Assembly: GCA_937920235.1 (NCBI GenBank)
Contig: CALGUK010000049.1
Span: 1-64,000, forward strand
Origin: an uncultured Clostridia bacterium
GTDB taxonomy: Bacteria > Bacillota > Clostridia > Oscillospirales > Acutalibacteraceae
Direction: 5' to 3'
Length of the DNA: 64,000 nt
The stretch's first letter is position 1. Every line of letters begins with the position of its first letter. Below the pieces are notes generated by a model. It was not told where the DNA came from. It was given only the letters and a program-made list of their open reading frames with translations, and searched no databases. Made by a program: the position numbers and the translations under genes. Shown piece after piece: positions 51,061-60,864 of the stretch.

Positions 51061-51115
51061 CAACCAAACGGTAGTGTACCAAGTGGTTGACTATTTTGCT
51101 TTTCTGTGATAATAT
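51061..51115. promoter_or_regulatory. symmetric operator and overlapping promoter
   Basis: CAACCA-AAC-GGTA-GTG-TACC-AAG-TGGTTG (51061-51089) is a nested dyad with both pairs of arms equidistant from 51075. TTGACT (51087-51092) overlaps its right end and is 17 nt from TAATAT (51110-51115), reading toward the protease gene. The leftward promoter of the Cro/C1 gene would start at the left end. The rest of the gene-free stretch 51014-51316 holds the second promoter at 51204-51273. Confidence 0.6.
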
Positions 51116-51203
51116 GTCTTTAGAGGTAAAAGATGCACTTTTTTAAGGATTGTCCGGCCGAAAAGTGAGGTGAACTCGTTAAGGAAAAATTTTTATTGTT
51201 TTC

Positions 51204-51273
51204 CTGCAATTTTACTTATTTTTTCTGCAGTTTTGCAGGGGATATTTTATTGAAAACGATAATTTGATATAAT
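51204..51273 (+). promoter_or_regulatory. predicted LytTR-activated promoter of the protease-LRR operon
   Basis: CTGCAATTTTAC (51204-51215) and CTGCAGTTTTGC (51225-51236) repeat with a 21-bp period. ATTGAAAACG (51249-51258) and TATAAT (51268-51273) follow. The -35 position (TTTTAT) is poor, as expected for an activator-dependent promoter. Each element matches the regulator's own promoter at 47831-47899. Confidence 0.6.
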
Positions 51274-51316
51274 CGATTCAAAGAGAAATCAGATTATATA
51301 TGAGGAGGAAATTATT

Positions 51317-54300
51317 ATGAAGAACAAAGTAAAAAGTCTGATAAGCATCTTACTTTCTTTGACTATTCTTATGGTTTCTGTTCCTGCTGTTTCACTTTTC
51401 TCCTTTGCGGAGGAAATCGAGGCAGGTGACGACCTGGAAGAATTTTCCGAGGATGTAACAAATCTTATCAGAGATGCCGGGTTAACAACTGATGAAAATG
51501 ACTTGTATGTGTCCGCGGCTTCCGATACCGATGAAGCCGATACAAGTTATGAGTATCAGACGGCAAGACTTATTGTTAAGTCAAAAAAGAAAATCGACAA
51601 GCTCAATGCCGTTGCCGTTGCAGACGGCTATGAGGATCTTCACATTTTGCAGTTTGCAACACCCGAGGATGCTCAGAAGGCTTGCGAATACTATCTTACA
51701 TTGGATTATGTCGAATACGCTCAGCCCGACGGGATAGTTGAAGCTGCCGATTATGAGGTAGTGAATGAAACACAGTCTATTGAAGATATCATTGCAGAGA
51801 AACCCGATCTTGAAAAGCCTGCAATTCAGGTAGGTATCAAAGCTCTTAAAGAATTTCTTGTGTCATCTGGCATTACGTTTACGAGAAAAATTGAGGTCGC
51901 CGTTGTTGATACGGGTGTGGAATCCACTCACAGTCTTCTGAAAGATCGTGTTGAACCTACAGGAAAGAATTTTTCTTCAAACGGAGCTGCAAATTCTTCT
52001 GAGGACAATAACGGTCACGGAACTCACGTTGCCGGTATTGTTGCGGTGAACTCTCTTTCAAATGTAAAAATCAGACCGTATAAGGTTCTTGACGGTGCAG
52101 GAAGAGGAACGGATATTCAGATAGTCCTCGGCGTTGAGGCGGCAATATCCGACGGCGTTGAGGTTATAAATATGAGCCTCGGAAGAAGAGGAACAAACAG
52201 AGCCTTGCACGACTCCGTAAAAAAAGCAGTTGCAAAAAACATTGCCGTTGTTGTTTCGTCGGGTAATGATTTTGCAAATCTGGACAACATCAAATATTCA
52301 CCTGCAAGCTTTCCGGAATGTATCACGGTTATCGCTCACGGTGCAAACTGCACGGGAAATACTTTTTCAAACTACGGTGCAGTATGCGATATAGCGGCAC
52401 CCGGTGTGAATATTTACAGCTCTTATCTCAGAAATACATACAGAAATATGACGGGTACATCAATGGCAGCACCTCTCGTAGCCGCCGCGGTAACTTACGT
52501 TATACTCAGCTATCCCGGTATTACTCCGGATGAAATCAGCGAAACCTTAAAAATGCATGCTATTCCCGAGGCTAATGCCTCATATTCAACCGCAATGTGT
52601 CTGTATATGGAGTTCATTACTCGCAGTGTGGATAAATTGTCTGCTCCCATATTCAGCATAGAGAGCAAAGAGTTTGACATTCCGTTCATGCTGACTCTTT
52701 CATCGTCCGATGAAAATGTAACGATATACTATACAAGGTCTGAATTCAGTGAAGGGTATTACGAGAAATATACAGAGCCTATTCCCATCAGAAACAGTAC
52801 AACTGTCAAGGCTTATGCATATCGAAAGGGTGCAGTGATGAGTGAATTTGTTTCACATACATATTCCAAGCTGTTCCCCAACGAAGACTCCAAATACGCC
52901 ATAGATGAAAACGGAACAATTATCGAATATGTAGGACAGGATACCGAACTTTTTGTTCCCGAGGTAATTCAGGGAATACAGGTAAAGGCTATCGGTGAAG
53001 AAGCATTCCGTCAGAATAAAACAGTTGAGTTTATCGTATTACCCGAATCTGTTAAGATTATCGGTGAAAAGGCCTTTGCCGAGTCCGAAAAGCTCAGACA
53101 GGTTCGTGCAACGGGTGTGGAGACGATTGACACATCGGCATTTATGCTTTGTGAATCACTTGAAAGCATTGAAGGAAATAACATTAAAAACATAGGCTCT
53201 TATGCTTTTTACGGCTGTCCAGTACTCAAATATATTGATTTCTCCAAAGCGGAAAAAATCGAAAGCTGTGCTTTTGAAAGTGCGTTGAGCATTACAAGCG
53301 TTGTTTCAGATACATTGAGTGATGTCAGCGGTACGGCATTCAGAGAGTCGGGAATAAGAATCGTGGATGTTCCGAATATGAAGAAAATTGACGTGTCAAC
53401 ATTTTACGGATGTGAGCTGCTTGAAAAGGTAAATGCTCCTCTTGTTACAGCAATAAACAACGACGCGTTCAACGGATGCTCGGCTCTTATTGAAATCAAC
53501 GCGGAAAATCTCGAAAGCGTTGGTCGCTACAGCTTCCTGAATTGCAGTTCACTTGAAGAAATCAATTTCCCGAAGCTTAAAGATTTCGGCGGTTTAGGAC
53601 TTGAAACAAGCGATTGGGGATGCTTCAAAAACTGTGAAAGTCTTAAAAAGGTCAATTTACCGTCAGCAACCGTTCTCACGGGCTCGACATTTGACGGCTG
53701 TTCATCTCTCGAAGAAATTTCCTTGCCTAAGGCTACGGTAATACCGATAAGTCTTTTCAGAAACTGTACCGCCCTCAAAAAAGCGGATCTGCCGTCGGCT
53801 ACCGAAATTTATTCACGTGCATTCGACGGTTGCACCAGTTTAAAGGAAATCGAATTGCCGTCTGTTAAAACTGTCAGAACAAGTGCATTTTATGGCAATA
53901 ATATTGAAAGACTTATTCTTCCCGTTGTTGAAACTGTTGCCGATTTGCCATCTGGGGCTATGGTTGCAATCGGCTCCAAGGCTCGCACTATAGACAATCC
54001 GAATGCTTTCAGCAGCGGCTCGGATATAACAATTTACGGCACTGTTAATACAAAGGCTTACGAGTGGGCAGAAACATATAAAATTCCCTTTAAAGAGATA
54101 AATCAGAATAATGCGATTCATATGAATCTCCCCCATGAGTTTGATCAGGACAGAGAAACAGCACTTGAAGTCGGTGTTATGGGATTTAACCGTACTTATC
54201 AGTGGTACGGAAACAGTCGTGCAGACAACACGACGGGTACTGAGATTGAGGGCGCTGTTGATAAAACCTTTAATCCCGTAAAATATGACGAGTACCCGTA

Positions 54301-55072
54301 CTATTATTGTGTTGTGACAAGCAAGGATAATTCATATCCTGCCGTTGAAATACGAACCGGTGTAGCTAAGAATATACATACACATATAAAGGTGGAAATT
54401 CCACGTGTTGAACCGACTTGTGTAACGACCGGTCTCACTGCCGGAACAGAGTGTTCGCAATGCGGCAGAATTATCACACCGCAGGAAGAAATACAGACAA
54501 TTCCCCATGAGTACAACGGTGTTGTAACAGCTCCGACCTGTACGGAAGAGGGTTATACCACATATACATGTAATTGCGGCAGAAACTATATCGACGATTA
54601 CGTTTCCGCAAAGGGACATACGGTAAGAGAATACGGGAAAGTTCTGGAAGCCCCGAATTGTACGGAGGAGGGCAGCAAGGACAGTATTGATTATTGTGTT
54701 GCCTGTAACTGTGTCCTTGAACGAAAGGTTATAACAATGCCGGCTCTCGGACATACTCCCGGTAAAGCAGTTGAAGAGAACCTTGTGACACCCACCTGTG
54801 AGGAAACGGGCTCAAAGGATATCGTCATCTGTTGTTCACACTGCAAGGAGGAAATCAGTCGTGAAACAGTAACTCTGGAAATGCTTGGCCACAGCGATGA
54901 TGACGGTGACGGCTATTGCGACGGATGCGATAAGCTCCTCGATGTAACGGTTGAATGTGACCATAGCTGTCACAAGGGCGGTATTTCAGGATTTTTCTGG
55001 AAAATCACGCTTTTCTTCAGCAAGCTTTTCGGCACTAACAGAGTTTGCGAATGCGGAGTGGCGCATTATTGA
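51317..55072 (+). CDS. secreted subtilisin-like protease with LRR and Cys-rich C-terminal region
   Basis: A 1251-residue exported protein. Signal peptide 1-31; a propeptide-like region to about 190; S8 domain about 190-430 with D198 (V-V-D-T-G), H234 (G-H-G-T-H) and S382 (G-T-S-M-A-A-P), so it should be active. Then a chitobiase-like beta domain (about 445-520), BspA-type LRR repeats (about 535-900), an Ig-like segment (about 930-1015), and Cys-pair repeats with P-T-C-x3-G and C-x2-C. It ends with a D-D-D-G-D-G-Y-C-D loop and a 40-residue tail shared with the next protein. AGGAGGAA precedes the ATG. It is the first gene of a two-gene unit behind a predicted LytTR promoter. Confidence 0.9.
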   Translation: MKNKVKSLISILLSLTILMVSVPAVSLFSFAEEIEAGDDLEEFSEDVTNLIRDAGLTTDENDLYVSAASDTDEADTSYEYQTARLIVKSKKKIDKLNAVAVADGYEDLHILQFATPEDAQKACEYYLTLDYVEYAQPDGIVEAADYEVVNETQSIEDIIAEKPDLEKPAIQVGIKALKEFLVSSGITFTRKIEVAVVDTGVESTHSLLKDRVEPTGKNFSSNGAANSSEDNNGHGTHVAGIVAVNSLSNVKIRPYKVLDGAGRGTDIQIVLGVEAAISDGVEVINMSLGRRGTNRALHDSVKKAVAKNIAVVVSSGNDFANLDNIKYSPASFPECITVIAHGANCTGNTFSNYGAVCDIAAPGVNIYSSYLRNTYRNMTGTSMAAPLVAAAVTYVILSYPGITPDEISETLKMHAIPEANASYSTAMCLYMEFITRSVDKLSAPIFSIESKEFDIPFMLTLSSSDENVTIYYTRSEFSEGYYEKYTEPIPIRNSTTVKAYAYRKGAVMSEFVSHTYSKLFPNEDSKYAIDENGTIIEYVGQDTELFVPEVIQGIQVKAIGEEAFRQNKTVEFIVLPESVKIIGEKAFAESEKLRQVRATGVETIDTSAFMLCESLESIEGNNIKNIGSYAFYGCPVLKYIDFSKAEKIESCAFESALSITSVVSDTLSDVSGTAFRESGIRIVDVPNMKKIDVSTFYGCELLEKVNAPLVTAINNDAFNGCSALIEINAENLESVGRYSFLNCSSLEEINFPKLKDFGGLGLETSDWGCFKNCESLKKVNLPSATVLTGSTFDGCSSLEEISLPKATVIPISLFRNCTALKKADLPSATEIYSRAFDGCTSLKEIELPSVKTVRTSAFYGNNIERLILPVVETVADLPSGAMVAIGSKARTIDNPNAFSSGSDITIYGTVNTKAYEWAETYKIPFKEINQNNAIHMNLPHEFDQDRETALEVGVMGFNRTYQWYGNSRADNTTGTEIEGAVDKTFNPVKYDEYPYYYCVVTSKDNSYPAVEIRTGVAKNIHTHIKVEIPRVEPTCVTTGLTAGTECSQCGRIITPQEEIQTIPHEYNGVVTAPTCTEEGYTTYTCNCGRNYIDDYVSAKGHTVREYGKVLEAPNCTEEGSKDSIDYCVACNCVLERKVITMPALGHTPGKAVEENLVTPTCEETGSKDIVICCSHCKEEISRETVTLEMLGHSDDDGDGYCDGCDKLLDVTVECDHSCHKGGISGFFWKITLFFSKLFGTNRVCECGVAHY
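54950..55072 (+). repeat. C-terminal tail module, copy 1
   Basis: Codes for the last 40 residues of the protease (from V-E-C-D-H-S-C-H-K-G-G through F-F-W-K to C-G-V-A-H-Y). Nearly identical to 60639-60761 at both protein and DNA level. Confidence 0.85.
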
Positions 55073-55121
55073 TACTGCCGAAATAAAAAGTGCGTTATTA
55101 TTAGAATTGGAGATGAGATTT

Positions 55122-58100
55122 ATGCGGAAAATTCATAAATTTTTATCAGTTATTCTGACAATTGTGATGACATTATCCGTTACTCCTGTTACTGCAAGTG
55201 CTGCAGGAGGTGCTTGCGGAGCGAATTTGAAGTGGAATTATAATACTTCTACATATATTCTTACAATCACAGGTACGGGCGACATGGCTAATTACAGCTA
55301 TACAAATCGTCCTTGGGAAACCTATGAGGATAAAATTAAAGAGGTTGTTATTGCAGACGGGGTAACGTCAATAGGTGCATATGCATTTTACAGCTTCGGC
55401 AAGGTGACGAGCATTACAATACCTGACAGTGTTACAAAAATCGGTGCTACGGCATTTAATGCCTGTAAAGCTCTTGTTAATATAGACCTTCCCGATGGTA
55501 TTACGGAAATTCCGAACCGTGCATTCACAAATTGCACTGCTCTTGAGAATATTACAATCCCTTCAAATGTTAAAACGATCGGAGCTTCGGCTTTTGAAGG
55601 CTGTTCCGCTCTGACCTCGGTTACGATTCCCGACGGTGTAACAACAATTGAGGCAAAAGCGTTTGCATCCTGTAAGGGACTTACGGGAATTATGATTCCG
55701 GCGAGTGTTACATCGATAGATTGTTCGGCTTTTGAAAACTGTGTCGGCTTTTCCGGTGTGGTTATAGATGAAAAGAACCCGAACTATTCAAGCGACGCTT
55801 TCGGTGTGCTTTTCAACAAGGATAAATCAGAGCTTATTGCATATCCTACAGGAAATACATCAACAAGCTACACGGTTCCCGACAGCGTCAGAACAATAGG
55901 AGCAAGTGCTTTTAAGGGACAGATATATCTTACCGATGTTACGGTTGGGGAACATGTGATAACCATTGAGGATTACGCTTTTTACGGCTGTTCGGCGCTT
56001 AAAAATGTGTCGTTTGAGGGCGAGAAAAATGCCCTTGAGGATATCGGTCAATATGCGTTTTCCGAATGTGACAGCCTTTCTGCCGTAACACTTCCGAAAA
56101 ATGTCAGAACGATCCGTACAAATGCGTTTGCAAACAGCGACAACCTTGCACAGATTTCACTTCCTGCAGGCTTGAAGGTGCTTGAAAGCGATGCATTTAT
56201 CGGAACGGCTTTATACAGCGATGAAGAAAACTGGAAAAATGATATACTGTATATTGATGGTTGCGTAATAACAGCGAAAACCGAGCTGTCTGATACCGTT
56301 CAGTTCGAGGACGGCACAAAACTGATTGCGGATAATGCATTTAACGGCTGTGTGGGAATTACAAGTGTAATTCTTCCTGAGGGAATAACATCAATCGGAA
56401 ACAACGCTTTTTCGGGTTGCTCAGGACTGACGGATATAACAATGGCCGTAACAATAAACTCCATCGGTGACAGCGCCTTTTCGGGATGTTCATCATTAAA
56501 GGAGGTTTACTATTCGGGAACGGCTAAACAGTGGTTTGAGATTTCTATAGGAGTTCAGAATCAGCCGTTGACATCTGCAGCCTTTCTCACGGGTCCCGGC
56601 GGAGAGGCAATTGTTGTTACCGGCGGATATATGGGAGATATCAAATGGTTCTTTGATGAAGAAAACAATGTCCTGACGCTTTCCGGCAAGGGAAAAACAG
56701 ACGAGTTTATTTTCGGCGAGCGTCCCTGGGAGATATATGCAGATTTGATTCAGACAGTTGTTGTCGGAAGCGGCATAACCAATGTCGGCAAAAATGCTTT
56801 CAGAAATCTTCCCAAGCTTTCAAATGTAATTCTTCCATATGGTATGATGTCAATTGAAGAGAATGCTTTTGCAAATTGCAATTTGTTAAACGATATTCTT
56901 CTCCCAAAATCCCTGAGATATATCGGAAACAGCTCTTTTTCAAACTGCTCGTCTCTCGAGGCCATAAACCTTGAACTTATCACCGAGGTAGGTATGATGG
57001 CCTTCTCGGGATGCACCTCGCTGAAAGAAGCAAACTTCGGTCCGATTACAACACTCGGAAATTCGGCATTTTACGGATGTACAAGCCTGACCGGTGTAAC
57101 TTTCGGTAAATACCTGGGCTCAATCAAGTATTCAATGTTTGAAGGCTGTGACAAGCTTGAGAAAATTACGGTTGACAGTGAAAACGAAACCTATATGAGT
57201 GACGAACACGGTGTGTTGTTCAGTAAGGACGGAACAGAGCTTGTTCTGTATCCTATGGGCAATGCTGAAAAGACATATTCATTACCTGACAGCGTAATCA
57301 GAATCAAGAAGGATTCATTTGACGGAACGAAAAATCTTCTCACATTAAATTTTAATAAGAATTTACAAAAAATCGAAGAGAGTGCCTTTGATGCGTGCAG
57401 TATTACCGAATTCTGTTATCCCGGTACAATTGAACAATGGGAAGAGAAGGTAACTGTCGGTACAAATAACAGCAATCTCAGCGGCGAGACTCTTACACTC
57501 ATGCCATCTGACCTGGAGGCACTTACGGGTAAATGCGGAGATGATGTTTTCTGGACACTTAATGCATACACGGGTGATATGGTTATCTCGGGTACGGGAC
57601 CGATGTATGATTATGCTTCAGACGAAGCGCGTCCTTGGGAAAGATACTTAACTGCTATAACAAATATCGTGATCGGTGATGGTGTAACATCTGTCGGTAC
57701 GGATGCATTTTCATACGGTAACAGAATTGAGAGCGTTACAATCGGTAATGATGTGAGTGTAATCGGTGATTATGCTTTCTATGAGTGTTCGGCTCTTAAA
57801 AAGGTGACATTCGGAGAGAGCGTAACATCAATCGGAAGACATGCATTTTATTCTTGTGCAGAGCTTAAAAGTCTCAATCTTCCGGACAGCTTAACAACTA
57901 TCGGAATTTCCGCTTTCTTTCTCTGTGAGGGTGTTACGGAAATTGCAATAGGTAAGGGACTTGTCTCTTTCGCGGCAAATACGTTTGCACGGTGCACAAG
58001 CCTAGAAAAGATAACGGTTGACAGTGAAAACCCGAATTTTTCAAGCGACAGCTTCGGTGTATTGTTTAACAGGGAAAAAACAACTCTTATTAAATATCCT

Positions 58101-60761
58101 GAGGCAAATTCCTTAACTGTTTATACAATTCCCGATTCCGTAACGACAATTGATGCAAACAGCTTCTTATGTGCGGCAAAGCTTACGGAGATTATAATTC
58201 CTGACGGAGTTACAACCATCGAAGAGAGTGCTTTCAAGGAGTGCTTCAACCTTAAAACCGTTGAAATACCAGCATCTGTAACAACAATTAAGAACCAGGT
58301 GTTCAATAATTGCGTTATGCTTGAAAAAATCGTAATTCCGGATGGTATTACAACAATCGGTACACAGATGTTTTACTATTGCGGTCAGCTCAAGGAAATT
58401 ATTATTCCCGAAAGTGTAACATCTGTAGGCAAACAGGCATTTACATCCTGCTCATCTCTTAAGGATGTTTATTTCAAGGGAACACAGCAGCAATGGTCGG
58501 CTATATCCGTAGCAAATAACAATCAACCTCTCATTGATGCAATAAAGCATTTTAATTACGGAGACGGTGATTTTTCGTATGTTGTTATTTCCGAAGAGGA
58601 AAAAACCGCTAAAATCATAGGCTATAATGTTTCAGGACCGTCGTTGAACGTTATAATACCGAAAACCATTGATGGCTATACAGTCATAGAGTTTGACGAA
58701 ACCATATTTAAAAATCTCGATTCGCTTACAAGCGTCAAAATTCCTGACACCGTGGTGAAAATAGGAGACGGTGCATTTTATAATTGCGGTAATCTTGCCG
58801 ATATCAGTATTCCCGAAAGCATCGTATCAATAGGTGAAAATGCCTTTGCTTTCTGCGACAAGCTCACAACGGTGATGATGGGTAAAGGTGTAGAAACGAT
58901 CGCGACAGGAGCATTCAACGGATGTAATGCGTTGGCAAATGTTTATTATACGGGAACTCAGGAGCAATGGAATTCCATATCCGTTGGTCAGAACAATCAG
59001 CCGCTTTTAAATGCCACAGTACATTTTGAATACGGCGAGCTCGACTCTGTTTCGGGTACCTGGGGTGATAATATCACCTGGACACTTGATTTTTATTCCG
59101 GTGTATTAACTTTTTACGGCGACGGAAAAATGAAGCTGAATTCGGGCTCATACAACTTCCCGTGGCACAGCTATAAGGGATCGGTAAAAGAGGTTGTTAT
59201 ATCTGACGGAATAACATATATCGCTCCGGGCACATTCTACTATTTTACAAATCTTGAGACCGCTACCATTGCGGGAAGTGTCAAAACAATTGAAGGACAT
59301 ACATTTGAATACTGCAACCGGCTTGAAAAGGTAACGCTTTCCGACGGTCTGGAAAAAATCGGTTTATATGCATTCAGAAACTGTTCAAAACTTGAAAAAA
59401 TAGTTATTCCGAACAGCGTAACCGTAATCGGAGATTCAGCTTTTGAGAATTGCAAGGAGCTTACAAGTGTTAAACTCAGCGAAAACATTACGGAAATAGG
59501 CTCATGTGTGTTTTATGAATGTAATAAGCTTAAAGAGATAAACATTCCGGAGGGTGTAACAATAATCGGTGAAGCAGCATTTTATAGTTGTGCATCTCTG
59601 ACGGAACTGACAATTCCCGAAAGTGTTACGTCAATTCAAAAGGATGCGTTTGCATATTGCAAGGGAATTGAAACCGTGACGATGGGCGCAGGAGTAAAGG
59701 AAATTCTCAGCAGTGCATTTTATTACTGCATCAGCATAAAGGATGTTTATTATTCAGGCTCACAAGCTCAATGGAAAATGATCAGTATAGGTACAAGAAA
59801 TGAAGACCTCACAGATGCGACTCTTCATTGTCTCGGAGCTGAACATCCGCACGAATTTGCAGTTGTTGTAACAGAACCCACTTGTCTTAAACAGGGATAT
59901 ACAACATACATCTGCGAATGCGGATATGAGTATGTTGACGATTATGTTGAGGCATTGGGACACGATTATATTGAGGTTGTAACAAAGCCTACCTGCACAA
60001 AAGAAGGATACACAACATACACTTGTTCAAGATGTGCTGACAGTTATGTTTCCACCAAACCCATTAACCCGACGGGACATACCTTTGTGTCTGAAATCGT
60101 AACAGCTCCGACTCATCTTGCTGAGGGTGTTGAAAAGCTTGTGTGCAGTGAATGCGGTTATTCCAATACAAAACCCATTGAAAAATTACCCGAGCACACT
60201 TATGAAGCAACGGTTACGGTACCGACCTGCACCGAGCAGGGCTATACGACATTTACCTGTGCCTGCGGAGATACCTATGTCGGTGACTATGTTCCTATGA
60301 ACGGACACACGGTTGAAAAATTCGAGAGCATAATTTCGGAACCCGGCTGTACGGACGACGGAATCAAAGAGATTGTGTCCGTATGTACCGTTTGTAACAT
60401 GGGATTGGGTACGGAAATTATCGTAACTCAGGCACACGGTCATACTGCCGCGGATGCGGTTGAAGAAAACTGTGTTGCACCTACCTGCGAATGTGCAGGC
60501 AGCAAGGATGTTGTAGTATATTGCAGTCTTTGTGACAGTGAGATAAGCCGTGAGACAGTTACTATTGAAGCAACGGGCCACGCAGATAACGACGGTGACG
60601 GATACTGCGATATGTGTAATGAACTTCTTGACCCGACGGTTGAATGTAACCACGGCTGTCATAAGGGCGGCATATCGGGATTTTTCTGGAAAATCACACT
60701 TTTCTTCAGTAAACTTTTCGGAACAAACAAAGTATGCGATTGCGGTGCTCTGCATTATTGA
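55122..60761 (+). CDS. giant secreted BspA-type leucine-rich-repeat protein
   Basis: A 1879-residue exported protein. Signal peptide about 1-28 (ending T-A-S-A-A). Four blocks begin with a cap module, C/G-G-x3-W-x-L/F ... L-x-I-x-G-x-G-x-M ... P-W-x-x-Y, near residues 30, 560, 855 and 1360, each followed by BspA (LRR_5) repeats of the form I-P-x-S-V-T-x-I-G-x-x-A-F-x-x-C. Five copies of Y-x-G-x3-Q-W and three of S-D-x-x-G-V-L-F-N-K lie inside. After about 1640 come P-T-C-x-x-x-G-Y-T-T-Y-x-C-x-C-G repeats, a D-N-D-G-D-G-Y-C-D loop and the shared tail. ATG 55122 has GGAG 9 nt upstream. Such proteins mediate adhesion or binding. Confidence 0.88.
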   Translation: MRKIHKFLSVILTIVMTLSVTPVTASAAGGACGANLKWNYNTSTYILTITGTGDMANYSYTNRPWETYEDKIKEVVIADGVTSIGAYAFYSFGKVTSITIPDSVTKIGATAFNACKALVNIDLPDGITEIPNRAFTNCTALENITIPSNVKTIGASAFEGCSALTSVTIPDGVTTIEAKAFASCKGLTGIMIPASVTSIDCSAFENCVGFSGVVIDEKNPNYSSDAFGVLFNKDKSELIAYPTGNTSTSYTVPDSVRTIGASAFKGQIYLTDVTVGEHVITIEDYAFYGCSALKNVSFEGEKNALEDIGQYAFSECDSLSAVTLPKNVRTIRTNAFANSDNLAQISLPAGLKVLESDAFIGTALYSDEENWKNDILYIDGCVITAKTELSDTVQFEDGTKLIADNAFNGCVGITSVILPEGITSIGNNAFSGCSGLTDITMAVTINSIGDSAFSGCSSLKEVYYSGTAKQWFEISIGVQNQPLTSAAFLTGPGGEAIVVTGGYMGDIKWFFDEENNVLTLSGKGKTDEFIFGERPWEIYADLIQTVVVGSGITNVGKNAFRNLPKLSNVILPYGMMSIEENAFANCNLLNDILLPKSLRYIGNSSFSNCSSLEAINLELITEVGMMAFSGCTSLKEANFGPITTLGNSAFYGCTSLTGVTFGKYLGSIKYSMFEGCDKLEKITVDSENETYMSDEHGVLFSKDGTELVLYPMGNAEKTYSLPDSVIRIKKDSFDGTKNLLTLNFNKNLQKIEESAFDACSITEFCYPGTIEQWEEKVTVGTNNSNLSGETLTLMPSDLEALTGKCGDDVFWTLNAYTGDMVISGTGPMYDYASDEARPWERYLTAITNIVIGDGVTSVGTDAFSYGNRIESVTIGNDVSVIGDYAFYECSALKKVTFGESVTSIGRHAFYSCAELKSLNLPDSLTTIGISAFFLCEGVTEIAIGKGLVSFAANTFARCTSLEKITVDSENPNFSSDSFGVLFNREKTTLIKYPEANSLTVYTIPDSVTTIDANSFLCAAKLTEIIIPDGVTTIEESAFKECFNLKTVEIPASVTTIKNQVFNNCVMLEKIVIPDGITTIGTQMFYYCGQLKEIIIPESVTSVGKQAFTSCSSLKDVYFKGTQQQWSAISVANNNQPLIDAIKHFNYGDGDFSYVVISEEEKTAKIIGYNVSGPSLNVIIPKTIDGYTVIEFDETIFKNLDSLTSVKIPDTVVKIGDGAFYNCGNLADISIPESIVSIGENAFAFCDKLTTVMMGKGVETIATGAFNGCNALANVYYTGTQEQWNSISVGQNNQPLLNATVHFEYGELDSVSGTWGDNITWTLDFYSGVLTFYGDGKMKLNSGSYNFPWHSYKGSVKEVVISDGITYIAPGTFYYFTNLETATIAGSVKTIEGHTFEYCNRLEKVTLSDGLEKIGLYAFRNCSKLEKIVIPNSVTVIGDSAFENCKELTSVKLSENITEIGSCVFYECNKLKEINIPEGVTIIGEAAFYSCASLTELTIPESVTSIQKDAFAYCKGIETVTMGAGVKEILSSAFYYCISIKDVYYSGSQAQWKMISIGTRNEDLTDATLHCLGAEHPHEFAVVVTEPTCLKQGYTTYICECGYEYVDDYVEALGHDYIEVVTKPTCTKEGYTTYTCSRCADSYVSTKPINPTGHTFVSEIVTAPTHLAEGVEKLVCSECGYSNTKPIEKLPEHTYEATVTVPTCTEQGYTTFTCACGDTYVGDYVPMNGHTVEKFESIISEPGCTDDGIKEIVSVCTVCNMGLGTEIIVTQAHGHTAADAVEENCVAPTCECAGSKDVVVYCSLCDSEISRETVTIEATGHADNDGDGYCDMCNELLDPTVECNHGCHKGGISGFFWKITLFFSKLFGTNKVCDCGALHY
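60639..60761 (+). repeat. C-terminal tail module, copy 2
   Basis: Codes for the last 40 residues of the LRR protein; differs from copy 1 (54950-55072) at only a few residues and keeps all Cys and His positions. Confidence 0.85.
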
Positions 60762-60800
60762 TAACACTAATACGGAAAATATTTTACCTTAAGATGAAAA

Positions 60801-60840
60801 ACGGTGTGGTACTTCTCACGGAGTATCACACCGTTTTTTA
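60801..60840 (+). terminator. intrinsic terminator of the protease-LRR operon
   Basis: ACGGTGTGGTACT (60801-60813) pairs with AGTATCACACCGT (60822-60834), 13 bp with one G-U and an 8-nt loop, then six Ts. Confidence 0.93.
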
Positions 60841-60864
60841 TTATCTCCCTTAATAACGAAACTA

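Noticed and set aside
51170..51253. A 27-residue hydrophobic frame from GTG 51170, upstream of the protease, which could be a signalling peptide for the sensor kinase.
   Set aside because: The ribosome site is poor, the frame overlaps the predicted LytTR repeats, and its composition can be explained by the T-rich DNA. No AgrB-like processing gene is present.
54951..55121. Upstream extension of the LRR gene back to 54951, overlapping the protease gene end.
   Set aside because: It would put a long non-signal leader ahead of a clear signal peptide at 55122; the overlap is just the alternate frame of the protease tail.
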